Source: an uncultured Bacteroidales bacterium (GTDB lineage Bacteria; Bacteroidota; Bacteroidia; Bacteroidales; F082). Taken from it: a stretch of DNA of 25,146 bases. Positions 17,162-23,034 of this stretch are shown one piece after another. The stretch covers positions 1-25,146 of the forward strand of contig CALAZZ010000114.1 of assembly GCA_937926515.1 (NCBI GenBank), written 5' to 3'. The notes under the pieces are model-generated. The model did no database searches. It saw only the letters and a program-made list of their open reading frames with translations, and was not told where the DNA came from. The position numbers and the translations under genes are program-made. Each line of letters starts with the position of its first letter. Within the stretch, counting starts at the first letter, position 1.

Positions 17162-18337
17162 ATGATAGCATTTGAAGAAGCATATCGTATTGTAACCACT
17201 GATATACCCGTAAACGACCTTGAAAGACTGAACTTTGAACAGGCTGAGGGCCGTATTCTTGCAGAAGATATCAGGAGTGATATGGATATGCCGCCTTTTG
17301 ACAAAGCTGCTGTGGATGGTTTTGCATGCCGGCGTGCCGACCTGGAAAAACCATTACGCCTGGTAGAGATCGTCCCCGCAGGAAAGCAGCCTCAGTTCAG
17401 TATATCAGAAGGGTGTTGCAGCAAGGTCATGACAGGTGCACCTGTGCCTGAAGGAGCTGACTGTGTGGTTATGGTTGAACAGACCTGCATGCATGATGCA
17501 GCTACTGTGGTCATCACTGATACAAAAACAAAATCAAATATTGCATCCAAGGCTGAAGACATCCGGAAAGGTTCAATCGTGATCAGCAAGGGTGTGTGTA
17601 TCAAGCCTCAGCATATCGCCGTGCTGGCATCGGTTGGGGCTACCCAACCACTTGTTTATAAGAAAGTAAGATTAGTCGTTTTATCTACCGGTGATGAGTT
17701 GGTTGAACCTTCAGTCATTCCCGGACCAGGACAGATACGCAATAGCAATGCGCAACAACTGCTTGCACAAGCTAAACGCATGCATATCGATGCCACCTAT
17801 GGTGGAATAGTGGCGGATACTGAAGATTCATGCCGTCGACTTATTGGTACTTCCGTTAATAACAGCCAGGTTGTGATATTGTCAGGTGGGATTTCGATGG
17901 GAGATTTTGACTATGTTCCGGCAGTACTGAAAGAGCTTGGTTTTAAAATATTGTTCAAATCGATTGCCGTACAACCCGGCCGGCCTACCGTTTTTGCCAG
18001 GTCAGAAGATCAATTTGTGTTGGCCCTGCCCGGTAATCCGGTTTCATCCTTCAACATTTTCGAATTGCTTGCCAAACCATTCTTATACAGGATGATGGGT
18101 TACTCCTACAATGCACCTTTCCTGCGTTTGCCCCTGGCTGAATCTTACAGCAGGAGGTCGGCCGGCAGGCTCGGATTTGTCCCAGCAGCCATTACCGAAG
18201 AGGGGATGATTAAACCCATTTATTATCATGGTTCAGCACATATCAATGCCCTGGTTGATGCGCATGCCATCTTTGCAGTTCCTCCGGACATCAGTGATTT
18301 AAATAAAGGCGACTTGGTTGATGTACGACTCATTTAA
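17162..18337 (+). CDS. moeA: Molybdopterin molybdotransferase MoeA
   Basis: Inserts molybdate into adenylated molybdopterin in the last step of molybdenum cofactor synthesis. The 391 residues show the complete MoeA order: PPFDKAAVDGFA (44-55), MTGAPVPEGADCVVM, a linker domain, then the MogA-like domain with LSTGDEL, GQIRNSN, SGGISMGDFDYV and LPGNPVSSF. A C-terminal beta domain follows (RLGFVPAAI and onward). Nothing essential is missing. The moaA coding region begins before this gene ends (start at 18321, stop at 18337), so the two are translationally coupled. Other cofactor genes (moaC, moaE, moaD, mobA) are not in the window. Confidence 0.96.
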   Translation: MIAFEEAYRIVTTDIPVNDLERLNFEQAEGRILAEDIRSDMDMPPFDKAAVDGFACRRADLEKPLRLVEIVPAGKQPQFSISEGCCSKVMTGAPVPEGADCVVMVEQTCMHDAATVVITDTKTKSNIASKAEDIRKGSIVISKGVCIKPQHIAVLASVGATQPLVYKKVRLVVLSTGDELVEPSVIPGPGQIRNSNAQQLLAQAKRMHIDATYGGIVADTEDSCRRLIGTSVNNSQVVILSGGISMGDFDYVPAVLKELGFKILFKSIAVQPGRPTVFARSEDQFVLALPGNPVSSFNIFELLAKPFLYRMMGYSYNAPFLRLPLAESYSRRSAGRLGFVPAAITEEGMIKPIYYHGSAHINALVDAHAIFAVPPDISDLNKGDLVDVRLI

Positions 18338-19121
18338 CAGACATATCAACTATTTGCGCGTCTCTGTAACCGACAGATGCAACCTCAGATGTGTTTATTG
18401 CATGCCTGCCTGTGGCATCAAAACCTTAGCACACAGTTCAATTCTGAGTTTTGAGGAGATAGTGGAAGTGGTTCGGTTTGCCGTTGACCATGGCGTAAAC
18501 AAAGTTAGGCTAACCGGTGGAGAACCTTTGGTTCGCAAGGACATAACAAGCATGGTGGCAAGCCTGTCTAAGATCCGGAAAATTAAAGATCTGTCGATGA
18601 CAACAAATGCTGCTCTGCTTGATCGTTTTGCTCAACCACTGGCCGATGCCGGGCTGCAACGTGTAAACATCAGCCTTGACACTGTTGATGCTGAGCATTA
18701 TAATAAGATTACACGTGGCGGTGATATCAGCAAAGTGTTTGAGGGAATTGAGGCAGCACGTCAAGCCGGTTTGTTACCAATCAAGATCAATTGTGTCGTA
18801 ACTAAATCCTCCGATGAACCCCTGGCACAGGAAGTGAAACGCTTTTGTGAAGCCAATGAACTCCAGGTGCGTTTCATCAGAGAAATGAACCTGGCAACAG
18901 GGCAGTTTTCAGTGGTAGAAGGAGGTGAAGGCGGTCATTGTGCACAATGCAACAGAATGAGGCTCACAGCCAACGGCGACCTGAAACCTTGCCTGTTTAC
19001 CGATCTGCATTATAATGTGCGCGAATTGGGTATTGAAAATGCCTATCTTTCAGCCATCCAAAACAAGCCGGCCTGCGGCTCCATTAATCATCACAATCAG
19101 TTTAGCAATATTGGAGGCTGA
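18321..19121 (+). CDS. moaA: GTP 3',8-cyclase MoaA, short form
   Basis: Radical SAM enzyme that starts molybdenum cofactor synthesis by converting GTP to 3',8-cyclo-7,8-dihydro-GTP. The N-terminal cluster motif is C20-xxx-C24-xx-C27 in VTDRCNLRCVYCMP, followed by VRLTGGEPLVRKD. The second, GTP-binding cluster motif is C207-xx-C210-x13-C224 in GHCAQCNRMRL. The catalytic C-terminal GG tail is present (SNIGG). At 266 residues it is some 60 shorter than the usual ~325-330: the region between the barrel and the second cluster is compressed (about 20 residues after VRFIREMN). All diagnostic motifs remain, so this looks like a short variant, not a decayed gene. The start is ATG 18321, one codon after an in-frame TTG, inside the 3' end of moeA (17-nt overlap). 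Confidence 0.92.
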   Translation: MYDSFNRHINYLRVSVTDRCNLRCVYCMPACGIKTLAHSSILSFEEIVEVVRFAVDHGVNKVRLTGGEPLVRKDITSMVASLSKIRKIKDLSMTTNAALLDRFAQPLADAGLQRVNISLDTVDAEHYNKITRGGDISKVFEGIEAARQAGLLPIKINCVVTKSSDEPLAQEVKRFCEANELQVRFIREMNLATGQFSVVEGGEGGHCAQCNRMRLTANGDLKPCLFTDLHYNVRELGIENAYLSAIQNKPACGSINHHNQFSNIGG

Positions 19122-19154
19122 AACCGATCAAATTGACAAAGCCTGCTTTTGAAG

Positions 19155-19281
19155 TGTGTTATTTTTGGGAGAGGCTTACAGCCCCACATCTCAAAGAACC
19201 GCTGTATACAAGACCCTTACGTACAGTGGTGTGAGAGACGCTCCCCGCTGGTTAACTACCGGCGGGGCCGTCTACTCGATT
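19155..19281 (+). mobile_element. Group II intron 3' fragment: domains V and VI
   Basis: The + strand folds as the 3' end of a group II intron. Domain V: ACCGCTGTA (19198-19206) pairs with TACAGTGGT (19222-19230) with one G-U pair, enclosing a short arm and an ACG bulge-like segment. Domain VI follows: CCCCGCTGGT-TAACT-ACCGGCGGGG (19243-19267) forms a 10-bp stem with one G-U wobble, extended by GAGAGAC opposite GTCTACTC, which leaves A19274 bulged as the branch-point adenosine would be. The 3' terminus CTACTCGAT (ends 19280) has the expected AY end. A small GGCT-TAC-AGCC hairpin just upstream may be the foot of domain IV. There is no reverse transcriptase, no domains I-III and no 5' end, so this is a 5'-truncated remnant. 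It ends about 29 bp beyond the 3' end of the next, minus-strand gene. Confidence 0.72.
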
Positions 19282-19309
19282 GGTGGCTGTGTTTCTTTCA
19301 GTTCGTCCG

Positions 19310-19903
19310 TTAAAACTCTTTTTCTAATTGGTCTGCCTGTTGGATTAAATTCCATCTCATATCGCTGTCTTTTTCGTTTTTAAGTAGCATGTTAATGTCT
19401 ATTAGTTTGTTGCTTTGCTGAATGAATTTCTCTGTCTTTATGAAGTTGTTTAACCACTCTGAAAAATCAGTCAAGTTGTCTTGCGAATGAATATAGTCAA
19501 ACGAACTCTTTGTAAACTCTGCTACTTCAAGATTTGAACCTTCCCACTTGTCAATAGGAATTATCTCTTTACTAAAAAATTTGTCGAACAAATACGTGTT
19601 GCGGCAAAAAGTCTGAAACGCTTTTTTCTCTGCTTCTTTAAGTCTGCCGGTCTTGAAAAGTATGATAGTCCACTCGAATAAAAAGTCAGGGTAGCAACTG
19701 TCATCTGGAAAGTTTTTGTTAAACCAATTCATATATCTCAGTCCGCCCGAAAAGTCGCCAATTTGAATGTAAAGTCGGGGAGGGGCATAACGAAGTCCAC
19801 GGCTGTCATCATAAAAACCGCCCCATCGTTTTTTGTCAGCCGCAAGAGCCGCTTTAATCTTTTTGATTTTTGTTTTTACTCTTTCTACTTGTTTCTCTGT
19901 CAT
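19310..19903 (-). CDS. Helical protein of unknown function, TPR-like
   Basis: Not recognised as a characterised family. The 197-residue product is rich in Lys, Phe and Trp, has no signal peptide or membrane helix, and is predicted mostly helical. Residues about 50-120 (GDFSGGLRYMNWFNKNFPDD, then FLFEWTIILFKTGRLKEAEKKAFQTF) look like tetratricopeptide-type helix pairs, which bind partner proteins. The start was placed at ATG 19903; a TTG three codons upstream is less likely. It is the first cargo gene of the accessory island, lying between the group II intron 3' end and the first composite repeat. No promoter box was found upstream. Its codon use is more A/T-rich than the core genes to the left, which fits acquisition. 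Confidence 0.65.
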   Translation of the reverse strand: MTEKQVERVKTKIKKIKAALAADKKRWGGFYDDSRGLRYAPPRLYIQIGDFSGGLRYMNWFNKNFPDDSCYPDFLFEWTIILFKTGRLKEAEKKAFQTFCRNTYLFDKFFSKEIIPIDKWEGSNLEVAEFTKSSFDYIHSQDNLTDFSEWLNNFIKTEKFIQQSNKLIDINMLLKNEKDSDMRWNLIQQADQLEKEF

Positions 19904-20106
19904 TGCTTGCAAAATGTTTTGGTCGTGTTAAATGATTGTCAACCGTGATAATTTTTTTTATAAAAGTCAGCGAAGGACTGTCCACCACCTACACGAAATA
20001 AAAATAGAAGGAAAAATTTTAATTTTAAGAAGTCTATTCGATAAAGTCACAAAGTGGACAGTACACCGATGACTTTACAAACTGTCGTGTTGAGCAGTCG
20101 TCTAAC
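19904..20106. other. Gene-free stretch with nested inverted repeats
   Basis: CTGTCCAC (19978-19985) is the exact reverse complement of GTGGACAG (20054-20061), and TAAAGTC (20042-20048) of GACTTTA (20071-20077). The segment also holds A/T-rich runs. No coding potential or -7 box was recognised. It may be the 5' region of the unknown minus-strand gene or the remnant of another element. Confidence 0.35.
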
Positions 20107-20557
20107 ATTGCCACCAACGGGAGCCTGTAGAAAAACCCCACTCAGTCCACAAGCATCTTCGCTGAAAATGACCTTAAGGCCTCATGCAGGGTTTTAGGCA
20201 TCCCTCATCCGGTGTATGTTTTTTGTAGTAAAAATACTTAAATCCTCAAAACAGCAAATTTTGACATTCCCGGGTGTGGCACTGACAGCATTCTTTCATA
20301 TCAAAAACCGGCATGGCGAACAGCTTTCAAAAGCACAAAAGGCTGCAACAATACAAAGATTACCAATGACTTATCTCCCTAAAAATATCCAAAACAGTCG
20401 TTAAGTGCATAGCTCCTTGTCGGGTTGTTGCAGGGCATCAAACCTGCAGGGATGTAATTCAACATTTATGCTGAGCTTACCGAAGTACTGACTCCTCGCT
20501 GGCTTTCTGATAAACCGGAACAGGCATTGCAGACCGCTCAGAGTCCTATTTATTGGC
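20107..20557 (+). repeat. Composite repeat, copy 1 (longest)
   Basis: Left part (20107-20250) begins ATTGCCACCAACGGGAG and contains CACTCAGTCC, AAGCATCTTCGCTGAA and ACCTTAAGGCCTCATGCAGG; it matches copies 2 and 4. Right part (20181-20450 and 20534-20553) matches copy 3 closely: GGGTTTTAGGCAT, CAAATTTTGACATTCCCGGG (identical over 20 nt), CCGGCATGGC, AGCTTTCAAAAGCACAAAA, GTTAAGTGCATAGCTC, TGCAGGGCATCAA-CCTGCAGGGATGT (a hairpin) and CGCTCAGAGTCCTATTTATT. About 70 nt unique to this copy (20461-20533) are protein-like. Positions are on the + strand only for reference; the functional orientation is unknown. Confidence 0.75.
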
Positions 20558-20562
20558 AATAG
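20458..20562 (+). other. Short open stretch inside repeat copy 1, possibly the 3' end of a lost gene
   Basis: After a TAA at 20455 the + strand reads 34 codons of good amino-acid composition (including ELTEVLTPRWLSDKPEQA and ending QSPIYWQ, stop TAG 20560) with no plausible start codon. Copy 3 of the repeat lacks most of it. It may be a coding relic carried with the repeat, or coincidence. Confidence 0.25.
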
Positions 20563-20563
20563 T

Positions 20564-21055
20564 TTATTCTCTTATATTAGTTGTAGCCAATTCTCTATGC
20601 AGTTTCCAGCGGCCATCTTTCTTGTCTTTCTTTAGTATAGCTAAAAAGGTATCCGAAATTTCCACTGGCTTTCCTTCTGCGTTGGTGTAGTAAACTGAAC
20701 TTGTGCCAAAGTCATAGGCCACATTATCGCTAACAATTACGGTTTCTTCGGGACTCATTATTAAACTGTCGTAGCTGAATAATTCATTTGGATTGTCCCT
20801 GAGCCTCTTAAATTCTTCCCATTCTCCACAAATAGGAGTTAGGGAAATCAAGTCTTCCGTTGCATAGTTTTTTAAGTCAGCATAGCGTTTTTCTTTAATA
20901 GCCAGCTCAAATCCTGCTCTTGTCTCTTCTATAGATTCTAATTCCTTTTGGATATCAATTTCCTCTTTGTTGCTGGAAACTGATTCTGAGTTATTTCCTT
21001 TATTGATACAGGAAATAATAGAAACTGAAAAAAGTATTAGCATTAAGTTTCTCAT
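20564..21055 (-). CDS. DUF4440/SnoaL-like lipoprotein
   Basis: A 163-residue exported protein. MRNLMLILFSVSIISC is a lipoprotein signal with the lipidation cysteine at residue 16, followed by a polar Ser/Asn/Glu-rich linker. From about residue 35 the NTF2-like fold of DUF4440/SnoaL proteins can be followed: EETRAGFELAIKEKRYADLKNYATEDLISLTP (helix, then the pocket strand), a middle section ending VIVSDNVAYDFGTSSVYYTNAEG, and the last strands FLAILKKDKKDGRWKLHRELA. Such proteins are usually small-molecule binders or have no known activity, and no catalytic residues stand out. It lies between copies 1 and 2 of the composite repeat and is transcribed leftward. No promoter box was recognised upstream. 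Confidence 0.78.
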   Translation of the reverse strand: MRNLMLILFSVSIISCINKGNNSESVSSNKEEIDIQKELESIEETRAGFELAIKEKRYADLKNYATEDLISLTPICGEWEEFKRLRDNPNELFSYDSLIMSPEETVIVSDNVAYDFGTSSVYYTNAEGKPVEISDTFLAILKKDKKDGRWKLHRELATTNIRE

Positions 21056-21085
21056 AATTTGATAGTTTTAAGTTTATTCATAATT

Positions 21086-21275
21086 ATTGCCAACGGGAGT
21101 CCGTGCAAAAACCTCACTCAGTCCATAAGCATCTTCCCTGAGAATGATCTTAAGTTTGCATGGTGGGTTTTAAACCTGGCTCATCCTGCTTAAGCTTTGC
21201 TGATGTAAAAATATAAAACTCCTCAAAACAGCCAAAAACTGGCCGGATTTTACAAATAAAGTTATGTAAAGCATT
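21086..21275 (+). repeat. Composite repeat, copy 2, joined to a group II intron end
   Basis: Begins ATTGCCAACGGGAGTCCGTGCAAAAAC and keeps CACTCAGTCCATAAGCATCTTC. The middle is more diverged than in copies 1 and 4. The tail CTCAAAACAGCCAAAAACTGG ... ATTTTAC ... TTATGTAAAGC (to 21272) matches copy 4 and not copy 1. ACGG-gagt-CCGT near the left end can form a small hairpin. At about 21275 it switches directly to intron domain VI. Confidence 0.7.
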
Positions 21276-21327
21276 GGTGAGAGGCGCTCCCCGCTGGTTA
21301 ACTACCGGCGGGGCTGTCTACTCGATT
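21276..21327 (+). mobile_element. Group II intron 3' fragment: domain VI only
   Basis: Second copy of the intron 3' end: GTGAGAGGCGCTCCCCGCTGGTTAACTACC-type sequence running to CTACTCGAT, identical to the 19231-19281 copy except for a few bases. The A-to-G change in the lower stem (GAC to GGC opposite GTC) keeps pairing as a G-U wobble, and the bulged branch-point A is retained. Domain V is absent; the copy is truncated at 21275, where repeat copy 2 ends. It ends about 16 bp beyond the 3' end of the minus-strand Fic gene. Confidence 0.7.
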
Positions 21328-21342
21328 AGCGCCTGTACATTT

Positions 21343-22413
21343 TTATCTCTTTGTCAATAAGTTAAATAACTCCTTGTTAATGTAATAATTTCCAGTTCCC
21401 AATTTATTTTTATGCAACATTTTATCGTCTGCCAGTTTATTTAAATAATTGGCAGCAGTTAATCTTGATACTCCCAAATCATTTACAACAAATTCAATCT
21501 TTGTATAGGGATGCTTGAATAAATTGTTTAGCAAATCCTGACTGTAGAATTTGTAATTATCTCGAAGTCGGTGCTTATAATCAAGCATTAACTCTTTAAT
21601 TTTTATAATCAATTCTATTGTCTCTTTTGCAGTTTGTTCGACTCCCTTTATCATAAACAATAACCAATTCTCCCACAAATTTTCATCTCGAACACTTTGT
21701 AAAAGACGGTAATAATCAGATTTGTGCTTAATAATGTAATTGCTCAAATAAAGAATTGGCAATGATTGTAGTTTTTGCAAAATCAAGTATAAAATGTTTA
21801 TTATCCTGCCAGTCCTGCCATTTCCGTCATAAAATGGGTGAATGCTCTCAAATTGAAAGTGAATAATCGCCATTTTGATTAATGGGTCACAATCATGCAT
21901 TTCTGAATCATTTATGTATCGCTCAAGATTCGCCATTAGCATCATTATTTCTTCATAATCTTGGGGTGGAGTGTATATAGTCTCACCCGTAGCCGCATTT
22001 TTTAATTCAGTACCTGGCAATTTTCTAAATCCAGCTTTATTATCCTCCAATACTTCTTGGATTTGCAGTATGCTATAATTTGTAAGCAGTCCAGTATTTG
22101 TTATAAGTTCAAATCCTATTTTAAGCGCAGAAATATAGTTCTGAACCTCCTTAGCTTGAAGGGATTTAAAAGCGTCAAGATTCAATCCAGATTTATATAA
22201 ATCATCATGCGTTGTAATTATATTTTCTATTGCAGAACTGTCTTTGGCTTCTTGTAATCCAAGTGTGTTAATCAAGATATTTTGATTGGGTATTGTAGAT
22301 GCAATTCCTTTTAACTCAGCTAAGGCAGCATGAGCTCCGGGTAAAGCTTTTAAAACTATTTTAGTTTCCAAATCAATATTCAACGGCAATTCTGCTAATC
22401 CCCAAGTTGTCAT
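21343..22413 (-). CDS. Fic-family AMP-transferase with C-terminal winged helix
   Basis: Predicted to transfer AMP (or another nucleotide monophosphate) from NTP to a hydroxyl of a target protein. The 356 residues comprise a Fic_N region; the inhibitory helix motif [S/T]xxxE[G/N], seen as S59-SAI-E63-N64, which marks a class II self-inhibited Fic; the Fic core with the loop motif H192-PFYDGNGRTGR (catalytic H192, D196, R200, R203); and a C-terminal winged-helix domain (about 290-350, with LGVSRLTAANYLNKLADD as the recognition helix region). All catalytic residues are intact. Its promoter region holds repeated TGTATAG half-sites, suggesting autoregulation by the winged helix. No separate antitoxin gene adjoins it. 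It sits in the repeat-bounded island and is clearly more A/T-rich than the core genes. The target protein is unknown. Confidence 0.93.
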   Translation of the reverse strand: MTTWGLAELPLNIDLETKIVLKALPGAHAALAELKGIASTIPNQNILINTLGLQEAKDSSAIENIITTHDDLYKSGLNLDAFKSLQAKEVQNYISALKIGFELITNTGLLTNYSILQIQEVLEDNKAGFRKLPGTELKNAATGETIYTPPQDYEEIMMLMANLERYINDSEMHDCDPLIKMAIIHFQFESIHPFYDGNGRTGRIINILYLILQKLQSLPILYLSNYIIKHKSDYYRLLQSVRDENLWENWLLFMIKGVEQTAKETIELIIKIKELMLDYKHRLRDNYKFYSQDLLNNLFKHPYTKIEFVVNDLGVSRLTAANYLNKLADDKMLHKNKLGTGNYYINKELFNLLTKR

Positions 22414-22434
22414 TTGTAAAGTATTTTTAAATAT

Positions 22435-22524
22435 CTATACAAAGATAATGTCTTTTGTATAGAAAATAGCAAAATTTATGCATTTTGAAATCAATCTGTA
22501 TAGAAAATGTTCAAATCTATGCAT
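22435..22524. promoter_or_regulatory. Operator-like repeats over the fic promoter
   Basis: CTATACAAAGA (22435-22445) and TCTTTTGTATAG (22451-22462) form an imperfect palindrome whose centre covers the fic -7 box. TGTATAGAAAAT recurs at 22456-22467 and 22497-22508, each followed 10 nt later by ATGCAT (22478-22483 and 22519-22524), a 41-bp direct repeat. Half-site centres are about 21 and 41 bp apart, close to whole helical turns. Confidence 0.55.
22440..22447 (-). promoter_or_regulatory. Candidate -7 box of fic
   Basis: On the minus strand TATCTTTG matches TAnnTTTG, 26 nt before the fic ATG at 22413. It lies inside the palindromic TGTATAG operator-like element. Confidence 0.55.
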
Positions 22525-22569
22525 GATGTGTTTTTCTTTGCTTTGGCGGTAATGTGTAAGCTTACAGAC

Positions 22570-22886
22570 TCATGCCGGGTTTTAGGCATAGCTCATCCGG
22601 TGTGTATTTTTTGTAGTAAAAATACTAAATCCTCAAAACGGCAAATTTTGACATTCCCGGGCGTGGCACTGACAGCGTTCTTTCAAATCAAAAACCGGCA
22701 TGGCAAACAGCTTTCAAAAGCACAAAAGCCTGCAATACTTCAAAGAACGCTAAAAGCTTATCTCCTAAAAAATATCCAAAACAGGCGTTAAGTGCATAGC
22801 TCATTGTCAGGTTGTTGCAGGGCATCAAGCCTGCAGGGATGTCGTTCAATCCGCCAGCAGGCGGACCGCTCAGAGTCCTATTTATT
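22570..22886 (+). repeat. Composite repeat, copy 3
   Basis: Shares with copy 1 CTCATGC-GGGTTTTAGGCAT, CTCATCCGGTGT, TTTTTTGTAGTAAAAATACT, CAAATTTTGACATTCCCGGG (22642-22661), AACAGCTTTCAAAAGCACAAAA, GCGTTAAGTGCATAGCTC, the TGCAGG/CCTGCA hairpin and CGCTCAGAGTCCTATTTATT. The left part (AACGGGAGTCCGTG through CCTTAAGG) is missing; only a GGCGGTAA stub at 22545 remains. Where copy 1 has its ~70 nt extra segment, this copy has the short palindrome TCCGCC-AGCA-GGCGGA (22850-22865). Confidence 0.75.
22850..22865. repeat. REP-like palindrome TCCGCC-AGCA-GGCGGA
   Basis: Perfect 6-bp inverted repeat with a 4-nt loop inside repeat copy 3, absent from copy 1. GC-rich palindromes of this kind are often scattered between Bacteroidota genes. 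It could be an independent small insertion or one end of a deletion. Confidence 0.4.
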
Positions 22887-22916
22887 ACCACCAGTTTTTC
22901 TTTTTTTATTAATTTC

Positions 22917-22948
22917 TTTGTTTTTACACAATATATATCATATTTTTG
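22917..22948 (+). promoter_or_regulatory. Candidate promoter of the DUF3800 gene
   Basis: TTTG (22917-22920) and TATTTTTG (22941-22948), separated by 20 nt, match both elements of the Bacteroidota primary promoter. The leader of about 80 nt that follows contains the hairpin GGGAAT-A-ATTCCC (22988-23000) and a repeated GCGTCT (22954 and 22975 regions). Confidence 0.6.
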
Positions 22949-23034
22949 CAAATGCGTCTGGGAAGAGTCGCCAAGCGTCTCTACTACGGGAATAATTCCC
23001 TGAAACCAGTCGCTTTTTTTATGCCCTTTAGTCG

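Noticed and set aside
19190..19281. Retron msr/msd or other structured RNA as an explanation of the hairpins.
   Set aside because: The domain V-like stem followed by a stem with a bulged A and a CTACTCGAT end fits a group II intron terminus; no reverse transcriptase gene is nearby.
19156..19383. Open frame of 75 codons on the + strand.
   Set aside because: It translates intron domains V and VI and then runs antisense into the unknown minus-strand gene; it has no family resemblance.
20088..20116. Integron attC site: GTCTAAC fits RYYYAAC next to repeat 1, and GTTAAGT in copies 1 and 3 fits GTTRRRY.
   Set aside because: The boxes are not placed consistently at all four gaps, no paired inner boxes with extrahelical bases were found, gene orientations are mixed and no integrase is visible. 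Seven-base degenerate matches are expected by chance.
20216..20404. Open frame in repeat copy 1 with a similar frame in copy 3 (ILTFPGVALTAFF).
   Set aside because: Both other strands' readings are equally similar, as expected of duplicated non-coding DNA; no start context or known domain.
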